From: Bradyrhizobium tropiciagri
GTDB taxonomy: Bacteria; Pseudomonadota; Alphaproteobacteria; Rhizobiales; Xanthobacteraceae
DNA length: 64,000 nt
NCBI RefSeq assembly: GCF_018130545.1
Contig: NZ_JAFCKF010000005.1
Coordinates: 728,451-792,450 of the forward strand
Reading direction: 5' to 3'
A program made the position numbers and the translations under genes. The notes under the pieces were generated by a model. That model was not told the origin of the DNA. It saw only the letters and a list, made by a program, of their open reading frames with translations, and ran no database searches. This document shows positions 32,612 through 42,039 of the stretch, piece by piece (positions within the stretch are counted from its first letter, which is position 1; every line of letters begins with the position of its first letter).

Positions 32612-35574
32612 ATGCCGCCGCGCCGGGAAACGCGGATCGACATCGTCTGGCCGCGCGGTTCGCGGACGGACCACATGTCGCCGCACCCCAATCCGCCGAT
32701 CAGCGCCTGACTGACTGGTTCGCCGAGCTCGAGCCGGCGCAGTCCGGCGCGCTCAATGCATTGCTGGAATATCCCCTTGCACGGGACATCCTGCGCGGCA
32801 TCGCCGAATTCTCGCCCTATCTGTTCGAGCTCGCGCGCGCCGATGCCGCGCGGCTGATCCGGATCCTGTCATGCGACCCGGAGTCGCATCTCGCGGGCCT
32901 GATCGAGACCACCTCGCGCGAGGTGCTCGCCGCCGGCAGCGAGGCCGAGGTGATGGCTCTGCTTCGCCGCATGAAGGCGGAAGCCGCGCTGATGATCGCG
33001 CTGTGCGACATCGGCGGCGTCTGGCCGGTGATGCGGGTGACGGCGGCGCTGACCGACATCGCGGTGAATTCGGTGCAATCGGCGCTGCGCTATCTGTTCC
33101 GGCAGGAGATCGCGCGCGGCCGGATGACCGCTGCTGATCCCGAATATCCCGAGCTAGGTTCGGGCCTGATCGTGCTCGCGATGGGCAAGATGGGCGCGCG
33201 CGAGCTGAACTATTCCAGCGACATCGACCTGATCGTGTTCTTCGATCGCACCGCCGCCACCTCGCTCGCCGAGGACATCGAGCCGCAGCCGTTCTTCGTG
33301 CGCGTCACCCAGGCGATGGCGCGGATGCTGCAGCAGCGCTCGGGCGACGGCTATGTGTTCCGGGTCGATCTCCGTCTGCGCCCGGACCCGGCCTCGACTC
33401 AGGTCGCGATCTCAACCGACGCGGCGCTGCATTATTACGAGCGCGAGGGACGCACCTGGGAGCGCGCCGCGATGATCAAGGCGCGGCCCTGCGCCGGCGA
33501 TCCCAGGGCGGGCGAGGCGCTGATCGGCGAGCTGGCGCCGTTCGTCTGGCGCAAGCACCTGGATTTTGCGGCGCTGGCCGACGTCCACGACATGAAGCGG
33601 CAGATGCAGACCTACCGCGGACAGAGCGAGATCTCGGTCGAGGGCCACAACGTCAAGGTCGGCCGCGGTGGCATCCGTGAGATCGAGTTCTTCGCCCAGA
33701 CCCAGCAGCTGATCGCCGGCGGCCGCCATCCGGAGTTGCGGGTGCGGCCGACGCTGGAGGCGCTCAACGTGCTCGCCAACAGCAACTGGATCACCTTTGA
33801 GGCGCGCGACGAGCTGACCACGGCGTATGAATTCTTGCGCCGGGTCGAGCACCGGCTGCAGATGATCGCCGATGAGCAGACCCATTCGTTGCCTGAAGCG
33901 CCTGAAGACGTCGAACGGTTCGCGCATTTCTTCGGCTACAAGAACCGCGAGGCGTTCGCCAGAGACCTGCTCGACCAGCTCAAGATCGTGCAGAACCACT
34001 ACGGCAAGCTGTTCGAGGGCGACGATCCGACCGGCACCGCGAAGCTGCCGGATATCGACTACGGTGCCGGGCCGGAAGACGGTCGCCTGATCGAACATCT
34101 CGCCCAGCTCGGCTTCAAGAAGCCCGTCGCGGTCGCCGGCACCGTGCAGCAATGGATCGAGGGCGACTATCGCGCGCTGCGCGTGGAGGCGACGCGGGCG
34201 GCGTTCCTCGAATTCATTCCCGGCCTGATCGACGGCCTCGCGCATGCCGAGGAGCCTGATGATGCGGTGGCAGCGTTCGACCGTTTCCTCGGCGCGCTGC
34301 AACGGGGCGGGCGGCTGATCTCGCTGCTCAGCCAGAACCGCGATTTCGTCGCGCTGGTGGCGCTGATCCTTGGTGCTGCGCCGCGGCTCGGCGACATGCT
34401 GGCGCGTCAGCCGCAGATCATGGATGGCCTGGTCGACCCGCGCTTCTTCGGCGCGATGCCGGACAAGAAGGAATTGTCGGAGCGGCTTGCCACCACGCTG
34501 CAGGATGCATCGTCCTATGAGGACTTTCTCGATCGCCTGAGATTGTTCGGCCAGGAAAGCCTTTTCCTGATCGGCACGCGGATCCTGTCCGGCACCGTGT
34601 CGGCGCAGCACGCCAGCACGGCCTTTGCCGATGTCGCGGAGGGCATCGTGCACACCGTGCACGGCCTCGTCACCGATCAATTCGCCGCGCAATATGGTCG
34701 CATCAAGGGGCAGGAGACCGCGATCGTCGCGATGGGCCGGCTCGGCAGCCGCGAGATGACGGCGTCATCCGACCTCGACCTGATCACACTCTACGATTTC
34801 GACAGCGAGGCGCCGGACTCCGATGGCGAGCGCTCGCTGCACGGCGCGCAGTATTTTGCTCGCTTCACCCAGCGCCTGATCAGCGCATTCACGACCCGCA
34901 CCAATTACGGCGTGCTCTATGAGGTCGACATGCGGCTGCGTCCCTCGGGGCGCGCCGGCCCGGTCGCCTCGCGGATCGACGCGTTCGCCGACTATCAGGA
35001 GCGCGAAGCCTGGACCTGGGAGCACATGGCGCTGACGCGCGCCCGCGTGATTTCGTCGTCGCCGCAGTTCCGCGAGCGGATCGAGGCGATCATCCGCAGC
35101 GTGCTGACGAGGCCGCGCGATGCGGCGTCGACCGCGGCCGACGTGGCCGACATGCGGCGCGCGATCGCGCTGGAGAAGGGCGAGGACGACGTCTGGGACC
35201 TCAAGCTCGCCGCCGGCGGGCTCGTCGACATCGATTTCATCGCGCAATATCTCCAGCTCGCGCACGCATCAGCGAAGCCGGAGATCCTCAGCGTCTCGAC
35301 GCTGCAGGTGCTCGAGCATGCCGCCAAGCTCGGCCTGCTCGGCCAGTCCGAGGCCGAGATCCTGCGCTCGGCAGCGCGGCTCTATCATGACCTGACGCAG
35401 ATCCTGCGGCTGTGCGTGACCGGCAAGTTCAATCCCGAGACCGCGGGTGAAGACCTGCTGCGCGTGATGGCGCGTGCCGGCGACACGCCGGATTTCTCCG
35501 CGCTGGAAGCGCGCCTGCGCGAAACCCAGAGCGAAGTGCGCCGCGTGTTCAACGCGATCGTAGGCGGGGGATAG
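32608..35574 (+). CDS. glnE: Bifunctional glutamine synthetase adenylyltransferase/deadenylylase
   Basis: GlnE adenylylates and deadenylylates glutamine synthetase, setting its activity by nitrogen status. The 988-residue product has two nucleotidyltransferase domains. In the N-terminal (deadenylylase) one, MGKMGARELNYSSDIDLIVF sits near residues 192-211. In the C-terminal (adenylylating) one, MGRLGSREMTASSDLDLITL sits near 709-728; the SDxDL motifs hold the metal-binding aspartates. GRGGIREIEFFAQTQQL near residue 352 is a family signature. The length is typical for alphaproteobacteria. The start ATGA overlap with the kinase stop indicates coupling. Repeats in the spacer 35595-35800 follow it. 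Confidence 0.95.
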   Translation: MNAAAPGNADRHRLAARFADGPHVAAPQSADQRLTDWFAELEPAQSGALNALLEYPLARDILRGIAEFSPYLFELARADAARLIRILSCDPESHLAGLIETTSREVLAAGSEAEVMALLRRMKAEAALMIALCDIGGVWPVMRVTAALTDIAVNSVQSALRYLFRQEIARGRMTAADPEYPELGSGLIVLAMGKMGARELNYSSDIDLIVFFDRTAATSLAEDIEPQPFFVRVTQAMARMLQQRSGDGYVFRVDLRLRPDPASTQVAISTDAALHYYEREGRTWERAAMIKARPCAGDPRAGEALIGELAPFVWRKHLDFAALADVHDMKRQMQTYRGQSEISVEGHNVKVGRGGIREIEFFAQTQQLIAGGRHPELRVRPTLEALNVLANSNWITFEARDELTTAYEFLRRVEHRLQMIADEQTHSLPEAPEDVERFAHFFGYKNREAFARDLLDQLKIVQNHYGKLFEGDDPTGTAKLPDIDYGAGPEDGRLIEHLAQLGFKKPVAVAGTVQQWIEGDYRALRVEATRAAFLEFIPGLIDGLAHAEEPDDAVAAFDRFLGALQRGGRLISLLSQNRDFVALVALILGAAPRLGDMLARQPQIMDGLVDPRFFGAMPDKKELSERLATTLQDASSYEDFLDRLRLFGQESLFLIGTRILSGTVSAQHASTAFADVAEGIVHTVHGLVTDQFAAQYGRIKGQETAIVAMGRLGSREMTASSDLDLITLYDFDSEAPDSDGERSLHGAQYFARFTQRLISAFTTRTNYGVLYEVDMRLRPSGRAGPVASRIDAFADYQEREAWTWEHMALTRARVISSSPQFRERIEAIIRSVLTRPRDAASTAADVADMRRAIALEKGEDDVWDLKLAAGGLVDIDFIAQYLQLAHASAKPEILSVSTLQVLEHAAKLGLLGQSEAEILRSAARLYHDLTQILRLCVTGKFNPETAGEDLLRVMARAGDTPDFSALEARLRETQSEVRRVFNAIVGGG

Positions 35575-35594
35575 CTCAGCTGCGTAGCTGTGTA

Positions 35595-35674
35595 GGGTGG
35601 GCAAAGCGTAGCGTGCTCACCATTCCAGCACGGCACTTGAAGGTGGGCACAGCGCAGCGCGCCTTTGCCCACCC
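35595..35674. repeat. Inverted repeat GGGTGGGCAAAGCG
   Basis: GGGTGGGCAAAGCG (35595-35608) and CGCCTTTGCCCACCC (35660-35674) form an inverted repeat with one extra base. The intervening AGCGTGCTCACC / GGTGGGCAC stretch adds more pairing. The GGTGGGCAAAGCG pattern is a dispersed element familiar from Bradyrhizobium. It lies between glnE and fdsD. Confidence 0.7.
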
Positions 35675-35695
35675 CACGAATCCGAATGTCAATCC

Positions 35696-35800
35696 CGTCA
35701 TCCTGAGGAGCGCGTAGCGCGTCTCGAAGGATGCACGGCCAAAGTCGGGCCGTCGACCCTTCGAGACGGCCGCGTTGCGGCCTCCTCAGGGTGACGGAGA
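35696..35800. repeat. Palindromic repeat TCATCCTGAGGAG...CTCCTCAGGGTGA
   Basis: CGTCATCCTGAGGAG at 35696-35710 with CTCGAAGGATG (35723-35733) is mirrored on the right by CCCTTCGAGAC (35757-35767) and CTCCTCAGGGTGACGG (near 35782-35797). The whole of about 105 bp can fold on itself. This is a common palindromic element of Bradyrhizobium intergenic DNA. Confidence 0.75.
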
Positions 35801-35819
35801 TAGAGGAGGGCCCGGCGAG

Positions 35820-36041
35820 CTAAGCCTGCTGCCTCAGCTTCTGCAGCGCGTCGAGCACATCAGGGTCGAGGCCGGCGCCGCCGGCGTCGAGATGGGCGAA
35901 GATTTGCTTGCGCATCCGCGGGTCCCAGAACTTCCAGATGTGCTCGGAGATGCCCTGCACCGCGCGGTCGTGGCCCTGGCTGTGGAAGAATTTTCCGATC
36001 TGGTTCGCCATGTAGACCAGTTTGTCAGGCGACGACGACAT
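35820..36041 (-). CDS. fdsD: NAD-dependent formate dehydrogenase delta subunit
   Basis: A 73-residue protein beginning MSSSPDKLVYMANQIGKFF. The pattern PDKLVxMANQIxxFF...GISEHIWKFWDPRMR is that of FdsD, the small accessory subunit needed for a functional soluble NAD-linked molybdenum formate dehydrogenase. The start is set at ATG 36041, with the upstream frame extension to 36146 not counted. It overlaps the end of fdhD by 17 bp and closes the operon fdsG-fdsB-fdsA-fdhD-fdsD. The dispersed repeats at 35595-35800 lie just downstream. Confidence 0.88.
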   Translation of the reverse strand: MSSSPDKLVYMANQIGKFFHSQGHDRAVQGISEHIWKFWDPRMRKQIFAHLDAGGAGLDPDVLDALQKLRQQA

Positions 36042-36861
36042 AAGCGGACTCCTTGCCGGGCACCGCGCCTGTGACGCGTTCCGGATGCGTAAAGATTTCA
36101 AATCCATCGGCCCGGGCGATCGCGGCCAGCGTGATGCCGGCGGCATCCGCCATGCGCACCGCCAGCGCTGTCGGCGCCGACACGGCGGCGATCAGCGGCG
36201 CGCCGATCGCGGCGGTCTTCTGCACCATTTCGACCGAGACGCGGCTGGTCAGCAGCACCATGCCTTCACTCGTCACCACCTTGTCGCGGGCGAGCGCGCC
36301 GGCGAGCTTGTCGAGCGCATTGTGGCGGCCGACATCCTCGCGCAGCGCGACGATGCCGCGCGTCGCGGTCCAGAATGCAGCGGCGTGCACCGCGCGGGTC
36401 TGGTGATTGATCTCCTGCAGCGGCGCGACCGCCGCCACTGCGCTCATGATCTCGCGCGGCGAGAACGCACGGCCCGCAGGCACCACCGCCGCCGGCCGCA
36501 CCGCCTCGGCGATGGAATCGATGCCGCACAGGCCGCAGCCGGTCGGACCCGCGATATTCCTGCGGCGTTGGGCGATCTGCTCGGCCTTGTCGGGCTTGAG
36601 CCACATCCTGAGCTCAATGCCGTCGTCGAGCTCGACGATGTCGAGCGTCTCGATCTCGTCCGCCGATTGCACGATGCCTTCGCTCAGGCTGAAGCCGACG
36701 GCGAAATCGCCGAGATCCTCAGGCGAGCCCATCATCACGGCGTAGGTGCCGCCATTATAGGTCAGCGCCAGCGGCGTCTCTTCCGGGATCAGGCGCGCGC
36801 CGTCGCTGAAGACGCCGTCGCGCCAGACCTTCCGGATCGCCTTGTGGACCGGCTCGCGCAT
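36025..36861 (-). CDS. fdhD: Formate dehydrogenase sulfurtransferase/accessory protein FdhD (FdsC)
   Basis: FdhD transfers sulfur to the molybdenum cofactor of formate dehydrogenase and is needed for its activity. The 278-residue product has the redox motif GCGLCG with Cys109 and Cys112. ALREDVGRHNALDKLAGA near 165-182 and LLTSRVSVEMVQKTAAIGAP near 200-219 are typical of the family. It is in the operon with 2 bp between the fdsA stop and its ATG 36861, and overlaps fdsD by 17 bp. In soluble Fds systems this is called FdsC. ATG 36861 gives MREPVHKAIRKVWRDG. Confidence 0.93.
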   Translation of the reverse strand: MREPVHKAIRKVWRDGVFSDGARLIPEETPLALTYNGGTYAVMMGSPEDLGDFAVGFSLSEGIVQSADEIETLDIVELDDGIELRMWLKPDKAEQIAQRRRNIAGPTGCGLCGIDSIAEAVRPAAVVPAGRAFSPREIMSAVAAVAPLQEINHQTRAVHAAAFWTATRGIVALREDVGRHNALDKLAGALARDKVVTSEGMVLLTSRVSVEMVQKTAAIGAPLIAAVSAPTALAVRMADAAGITLAAIARADGFEIFTHPERVTGAVPGKESAYVVVA

Positions 36862-36863
36862 CG

Positions 36864-39740
36864 CTACTCCGCGGCTTCCACGACAGGTGCGATGCGGCGG
36901 GAGTTTCGCGCCTGTTCGTCATAGGCCTTCTGCCAGTCGGACGGACCGTTCGACGGCGAGATCTGTACGGCCGTTACTTTATACTCTGGACAGTTGGTCG
37001 CCCAGTCCGAGAAGTCGGTCGTGATGACGTTGGCCTGGGTGTCCGGGTGGTGGAACGTGGTGTAGACCACGCCCGGCGCCACGCGGTCGGTGATCTCGGC
37101 GCGCAGCGTCGTCTCGCCGGCGCGGCTCGTCAGCCGCACCCAGTCGCCGTCGCGCACGCCGCGCTGCTCGGCGTCGTGCGGATGGATCTCCAGGCGGTCC
37201 TCGGCGTGCCAGACCACGTTCTCGGTGCGCCTTGTCTGCGCGCCGACATTGTACTGGCTGAGGATGCGGCCGGTGGTGAGCAGCAGCGGGAAGCGCGGAC
37301 CGGTGCGTTCATCGGTCGCGATGTATTCGGTGACGATGAACTTGCCCTTGCCGCGCACGAAGCCGCCGATATGCATCACCGGCGTGCCCTCCGGCGCCTT
37401 CTCGTTGCAGGGCCATTGCACGGAGCCGAGCTCTTCCAGTTTGGCGAACGAAACGCCTGCGAAGGTCGGCGTCAGCGCCGCGATCTCGTCCATGATCTCC
37501 GACGGATGGTTGTACTTCATCTCGAAGCCCATCGCCTTGGCGAGCATGATCGTCACCTCCCAGTCGGCATAGCCGTTGAGCGGCGTCATCACCTTGCGGA
37601 CGCGCTGGATTCGACGTTCGGCGTTGGTGAAGGTTCCGTCCTTCTCGAGGAAGGTGGAGCCGGGCAGGAACACGTGGGCGTAGTTCGCGGTCTCGTTCAG
37701 GAAGAGGTCATGGACGATGACGCATTCCATCGCCGACAGCGCCGCCACCACGTGCTTGGTGTTCGGATCGGACTGCAGGATATCCTCGCCCTGCACGTAG
37801 AGGCCCATGAACTCGCCTTCGATCGCGGCGTCGAACATGTTGGGGATGCGCAGGCCAGGCTCCTTGTTGAGCTTGACGTTCCACATCGCCTCGAACTGCT
37901 CGCGCACGGCGTCGCCGGCGATGTGGCGATAGCCCGGTAGCTCGTGCGGGAACGAGCCCATGTCGCAGGAGCCCTGCACGTTGTTCTGGCCGCGCAGCGG
38001 GTTCACGCCGACGCCGGGCCGGCCGATATTGCCGGTCACCATCGCGAGGTTGGCGATCGCAATCACCGTGGTCGAGCCCTGGCTGTGCTCGGTGACGCCG
38101 AGCCCGTAATAGATCGCGCCGTTGCCGCCGGTCGCGTAGATCCGCGCGGCCTCGCGCAAATCGTTCGGATCGACGCCGGTCATGATCGCGGTCGCCTCCG
38201 GGCTGTTCTTCGGATCGGCGACGAAGGCTGCCCAATCCTGGAACTCGCTCCAGTCGCAACGCTCGCGCACGAAGCTCTCGTTGGCGAGCCCCTCGGTGAC
38301 GATGACATGGGCCAGCGCGGTCAGCACGGCAACGTTGGTGCCTGGCATCAGCGGCAGATGCAGTGCCTTCACATGTGGCGATTCCACCATCTCGGTGCGG
38401 CGCGGATCGATCACGATCAGCTTGGCGCCCTGGCGCAGCCGCTTCTTCAGCCGCGAGGCGAATACCGGGTGGGCCGAGGCCGGATTGGCGCCGACGATCA
38501 GCACGACGTCGGTCTGTTCGACTGAATCGAAATCCTGCGTGCCGGCCGAGGTGCCGAAGGTGGCCGACAGGCCGTAGCCGGTCGGCGAATGGCAGACGCG
38601 GGCGCAGGTGTCGACATTGTTGTTGCCGAAGCCGGCGCGGATCAGCTTCTGCACCAGATAGGTCTCTTCGTTGGTACAGCGTGACGAGGTGATGCCGCCG
38701 ACCGCGTCGCGGCCGTATTTCTGCTGGATGCCCTTGAATTTCGCGGCGGCGAAATTCAGCGCCTCGTCCCACGACACTTCCTGCCAGGGATCCTCGATCC
38801 GCTCGCGGATCATCGGCTTGAGGATGCGCTCCTTGTGGGTGGTATAGCCCCAGGCGAAGCGGCCCTTGACGCAGGAATGGCCGCGATTGGCCTTGCCGTC
38901 CTTCCACGGCACCATGCGCACCACTTCCTCGCCGCGCATCTCGGCCTTGAAGGTGCAGCCGACGCCGCAATAGGCGCAGGTGGTGACAACCGAATGCTCG
39001 GGTTGGCCGATCTCGATCACGGATTTCTCGGTCAGCGTCGCGGTCGGGCAGGCCTGCACGCAGGCGCCGCAAGACACGCATTCGGAGCCGAGGAAGCTCT
39101 CGCTCATGCCGGGCGACACGCGGCTGTCGAAACCGCGACCGGAAATCGTCAGCGCGAAGGTGCCTTGCACCTCCTCGCAGGCGCGGACGCAGCGCGAGCA
39201 GACGATGCACTTCGAGGGATCGTAGGTGAAGTACGGATTGGATTCGTCCTTCGGCATCCAGTTGTCGTTTTCGCAGCCGTGCGATTTGGCGAACACATGG
39301 TTCTCACCTTCATAGCCGTAGCGCACGTCTCGCAGGCCGACCGCGCCCGCCATGTCCTGCAATTCGCAGTCGCCATTTGCAGCGCAGGTCAGGCAGTCCA
39401 GCGGATGGTCGGAGATATAGAGCTCCATCACGCCTTTGCGCAGCTTCTTCAGCCGCTCGCTCTGGGTGTGCACGACGAGGCCATTCATCGCCGGCGTGGT
39501 GCAGGAGGCCGGCGTACCGGCGCGGCCGTCGATCTCGACCAGGCAGAGCCGGCAGGAGCCGAAGGCGTCGACCATGTCGGTCGCGCACAGCTTCGGGATC
39601 TGGGTGCCGGCTTCCATCGCCGCACGCATGATCGAGGTGCCTTCGGGCACGGTGATCTGGTTGCCGTCGATGGTCAGCGTGACCATCGTCTCGGATTTGG
39701 ACTTGGGCGTGCCGAAATCGGTTTCCTGGATCAGCGACAT
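36864..39740 (-). CDS. fdsA: NAD-dependent formate dehydrogenase alpha subunit (molybdenum catalytic subunit)
   Basis: It catalyses formate to CO2 with bis-MGD molybdenum, passing electrons through iron-sulfur clusters to FdsB. The 958-residue product has an N-terminal [2Fe-2S] ferredoxin-like domain (CATDMVDAFGSCRLC near residues 52-66) and a histidine/cysteine NuoG-type cluster (HPLDCLTCAANGDC). Two 4Fe-4S motifs follow (CIVCSRCVRACEE and CVSCGACVQACP), then the proximal cluster CAYCGVGCTFK. VDTCARVCHSPTGYG includes the Mo-ligand cysteine with the following catalytic His. The C-terminal MopB fold follows, with TTGRILSQYNVGAQTRR. AAGGAA lies upstream of ATG 39740. Confidence 0.95.
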   Translation of the reverse strand: MSLIQETDFGTPKSKSETMVTLTIDGNQITVPEGTSIMRAAMEAGTQIPKLCATDMVDAFGSCRLCLVEIDGRAGTPASCTTPAMNGLVVHTQSERLKKLRKGVMELYISDHPLDCLTCAANGDCELQDMAGAVGLRDVRYGYEGENHVFAKSHGCENDNWMPKDESNPYFTYDPSKCIVCSRCVRACEEVQGTFALTISGRGFDSRVSPGMSESFLGSECVSCGACVQACPTATLTEKSVIEIGQPEHSVVTTCAYCGVGCTFKAEMRGEEVVRMVPWKDGKANRGHSCVKGRFAWGYTTHKERILKPMIRERIEDPWQEVSWDEALNFAAAKFKGIQQKYGRDAVGGITSSRCTNEETYLVQKLIRAGFGNNNVDTCARVCHSPTGYGLSATFGTSAGTQDFDSVEQTDVVLIVGANPASAHPVFASRLKKRLRQGAKLIVIDPRRTEMVESPHVKALHLPLMPGTNVAVLTALAHVIVTEGLANESFVRERCDWSEFQDWAAFVADPKNSPEATAIMTGVDPNDLREAARIYATGGNGAIYYGLGVTEHSQGSTTVIAIANLAMVTGNIGRPGVGVNPLRGQNNVQGSCDMGSFPHELPGYRHIAGDAVREQFEAMWNVKLNKEPGLRIPNMFDAAIEGEFMGLYVQGEDILQSDPNTKHVVAALSAMECVIVHDLFLNETANYAHVFLPGSTFLEKDGTFTNAERRIQRVRKVMTPLNGYADWEVTIMLAKAMGFEMKYNHPSEIMDEIAALTPTFAGVSFAKLEELGSVQWPCNEKAPEGTPVMHIGGFVRGKGKFIVTEYIATDERTGPRFPLLLTTGRILSQYNVGAQTRRTENVVWHAEDRLEIHPHDAEQRGVRDGDWVRLTSRAGETTLRAEITDRVAPGVVYTTFHHPDTQANVITTDFSDWATNCPEYKVTAVQISPSNGPSDWQKAYDEQARNSRRIAPVVEAAE

Positions 39741-39753
39741 CGTGATTTCCTTG

Positions 39754-41310
39754 CTATTCCGCGGCCTGCAGCCGGGCCGGTGCCGGGCCGAAATCTTCCC
39801 GGAAGTGTTTCAATGCGCTCATCACGGGGTAGGGCGTGAAGCCGCCGAGTGCGCACAGCGAGCCGAACTTCATCGTGTTGCAGAGGTCCTCGACGACAGC
39901 GAGGTTTTCCGCGACGCGCTCGCCGTTGATGATCTTGTTGATGGTCTCGACGCCACGGGTCGAGCCGATCCGGCACGGCGTGCACTTGCCGCAGGATTCC
40001 ACCGCGCAGAACTCCATCGCGAAGCGCGCCTGCTTGACCATGTCGACGGTGTCGTCGAACACCACGACCCCGCCGTGGCCGATCAGGCCGTCGCGCGCGG
40101 CAAACGCCTCATAGTCGAACGGCGTGTCGAACAGCGCGCGAGGGAAGTAGGCGCCGAGCGGGCCGCCGACCTGCACTGCGCGCACGGGGCGTCCGGTGAA
40201 GGTGCCACCGCCGATCTCGTCGACGAGGTCGCCGAGCGTGACGCCGAACGCGGTCTCGAACAGGCCACCGTATTTGATGTTGCCGGCGAGCTGGATCGGC
40301 ATCGTGCCGCGCGAGCGGCCCATGCCGAAATCGGCATAGGCCTTGGCGCCGTTGTCGAGGATGAAGGGGATCGCGGCGAACGACAGCACGTTGTTGATCA
40401 CGCTCGGGCGGCCGAACAGGCCTTTATGCGCCGGCAGCGGCGGTTTTGCGCGCACGATGCCGCGGCGGCCCTCGAGGCTCTCCAGCAGCGAGGTCTCCTC
40501 GCCGCAGACATAGGCGCCGGCGCCGACACGGACTTCGAGATCGAACTCATGCGCGGAGCCGCCGATCCGTTTGCCGAGCAGGCCGGCACGGCGGGCGGCT
40601 GTGATCGCGGCGTTCATCGCCTCGACCGCATGCGGATATTCCGAGCGGATGTAGATGTAGCCCTTGGTGGCGCCGACCGTGATGCCGGCGATCGTCATGC
40701 CCTCGATCACGACGAAGGGGTCGCCTTCCATGATCATGCGGTCGGCGAAGGTGCCGCTGTCGCCCTCGTCGGCGTTGCAGACGATGTATTTGCGGTCGGC
40801 GTTGGCCTGCGCCACGGTCTTCCACTTGATGCCGGTCGGGAAGCCGGCGCCGCCGCGGCCGCGCAGGCCCGAGGTGGTCACGTCGGCGAGGATCTGGTCG
40901 GAGGTCAGCGTCAGTGCCCGCTCTAGCCCCCTGTAGCCGCCATGGGCGCGGTAGTCGTCGACCGAGCGCGGATCGACCACGCCGCAGCGCACGAAGGTCA
41001 GCCGGGTCTGGCGCTTCAGCCAGGGAATCTCGTCTGTGACACCAAGCCACAGGGCGTGCTGACCGTTGCCGGCCATCGCATCGAGCAGGGATGGCACGTC
41101 CCCGGCGGTCACCGGACCGAAGGCGATACGGCCTTGCCCGGTCGAAAGCTCGACCATCGGCTCCAGCCAACACAGCCCGCGCGAGCCGTTCCTGATAATC
41201 TCGATCGCTGTGCCACGCGCCGCTGCGGCCTGAGCGAAGGCGAGGGCGACATCGTCGGCGCCGACGGCGACGGCCGCGGCATCGCGGGGGACGTAAATTC
41301 GCATCGTCAT
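39754..41310 (-). CDS. fdsB: NAD-dependent formate dehydrogenase beta subunit (FMN/NAD diaphorase)
   Basis: It passes electrons to NAD+ through FMN and a 4Fe-4S cluster. The 518-residue product has a thioredoxin-like N-terminus (about 1-110). The NADH/FMN-binding GLRGRGGAGFPTGIKW is near residues 150-165, and the C-terminal cluster motif VESCGKCTPCRIGS is near 435-448. The overall order resembles NuoF with an extra N-terminal [2Fe-2S]-like domain. The start ATG overlaps the fdsG stop by 4 bp. It ends 14 bp before the fdsA start. Confidence 0.95.
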   Translation of the reverse strand: MTMRIYVPRDAAAVAVGADDVALAFAQAAAARGTAIEIIRNGSRGLCWLEPMVELSTGQGRIAFGPVTAGDVPSLLDAMAGNGQHALWLGVTDEIPWLKRQTRLTFVRCGVVDPRSVDDYRAHGGYRGLERALTLTSDQILADVTTSGLRGRGGAGFPTGIKWKTVAQANADRKYIVCNADEGDSGTFADRMIMEGDPFVVIEGMTIAGITVGATKGYIYIRSEYPHAVEAMNAAITAARRAGLLGKRIGGSAHEFDLEVRVGAGAYVCGEETSLLESLEGRRGIVRAKPPLPAHKGLFGRPSVINNVLSFAAIPFILDNGAKAYADFGMGRSRGTMPIQLAGNIKYGGLFETAFGVTLGDLVDEIGGGTFTGRPVRAVQVGGPLGAYFPRALFDTPFDYEAFAARDGLIGHGGVVVFDDTVDMVKQARFAMEFCAVESCGKCTPCRIGSTRGVETINKIINGERVAENLAVVEDLCNTMKFGSLCALGGFTPYPVMSALKHFREDFGPAPARLQAAE

Positions 41311-41783
41311 CGCTGCGCCTCCGCGACCAGCGCGTCGATGCGCGCGTCATCGAGCCGGCCGACCAGGCGGCCGTCCAGCATCGCCGAGGGCGCGGTGGCG
41401 CACAGCCCGAGGCAGTAGATCGGCTCCAGCGTCACACGGTCATCCGCCGTGGTGTGTCCCAGGGATATGCCGAGCTTGGCTTCCGCGCGCGCCGCAAGGG
41501 CGTCGCCGCCAGCGGCCTGGCAGGCCTCGGCGCGGCAGAGCTTGAGGATGTGGCGTCCGGCTGGTTGCTTGCGGAAGTCGTGGTAGAAGGTGAACACGCC
41601 GTGTACCTCGGCGCGGGACAGATTGAGCGCCTCGGCGACCATCGGGATCGCCGGCTCCGGCACGTAGCCGAACGCTTCCTGCAGCGCGTGCAGGATCACC
41701 AGCGTGGCGCCTTCAAGCCCGGCATGCTCGGCGATGATCTCGGCGCCGCGCGCCGTGTCCCAAGGTTCGTATCCCACCGTCAT
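41307..41783 (-). CDS. fdsG: NAD-dependent formate dehydrogenase gamma subunit (NuoE-like)
   Basis: The 158-residue NuoE-like subunit carries a [2Fe-2S] cluster. The ligands are a first pair (LCRAEACQAAGG) and a second pair (YCLGLCATAPS). Thioredoxin-fold signatures such as GVFTFYHDFRKQPAG are present. It is the first gene of the leftward operon fdsG-fdsB-fdsA-fdhD-fdsD. The ATG at 41781-41783 is 256 bp from the divergent LysR gene, leaving a shared regulatory region. Confidence 0.94.
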   Translation of the reverse strand: MTVGYEPWDTARGAEIIAEHAGLEGATLVILHALQEAFGYVPEPAIPMVAEALNLSRAEVHGVFTFYHDFRKQPAGRHILKLCRAEACQAAGGDALAARAEAKLGISLGHTTADDRVTLEPIYCLGLCATAPSAMLDGRLVGRLDDARIDALVAEAQR

Positions 41784-42039
41784 CAGCGCTTCTCACGATC
41801 CATTTTTTGCTGCGCACATCAGAGTTGGAATCGTTCGAAACATCAATAAAGCTGTCTCATGCGGCGATTGCGAAACGCGATTAATAGCGTTGCCAAATCG
41901 GTCGATGCAGGATCGCAATAATGTTCTGGAATCACGCACTTCCGGGACGCTTTGGATTTCGGGATCGCACCCTGATCGTGCTACCTATGGCCGCGTCGGG
42001 CTGCCGACTGGGGCACCGTTTCGGAAGAGGATTTTAACC
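41784..42039. promoter_or_regulatory. Divergent fdsG / lysR regulatory region
   Basis: A 256-bp gap with no gene that should carry both promoters and LysR-type sites. A GCGATT direct repeat occurs at 41864-41869 and 41877-41882. I can point to no unique T-N11-A operator with confidence. Confidence 0.4.
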
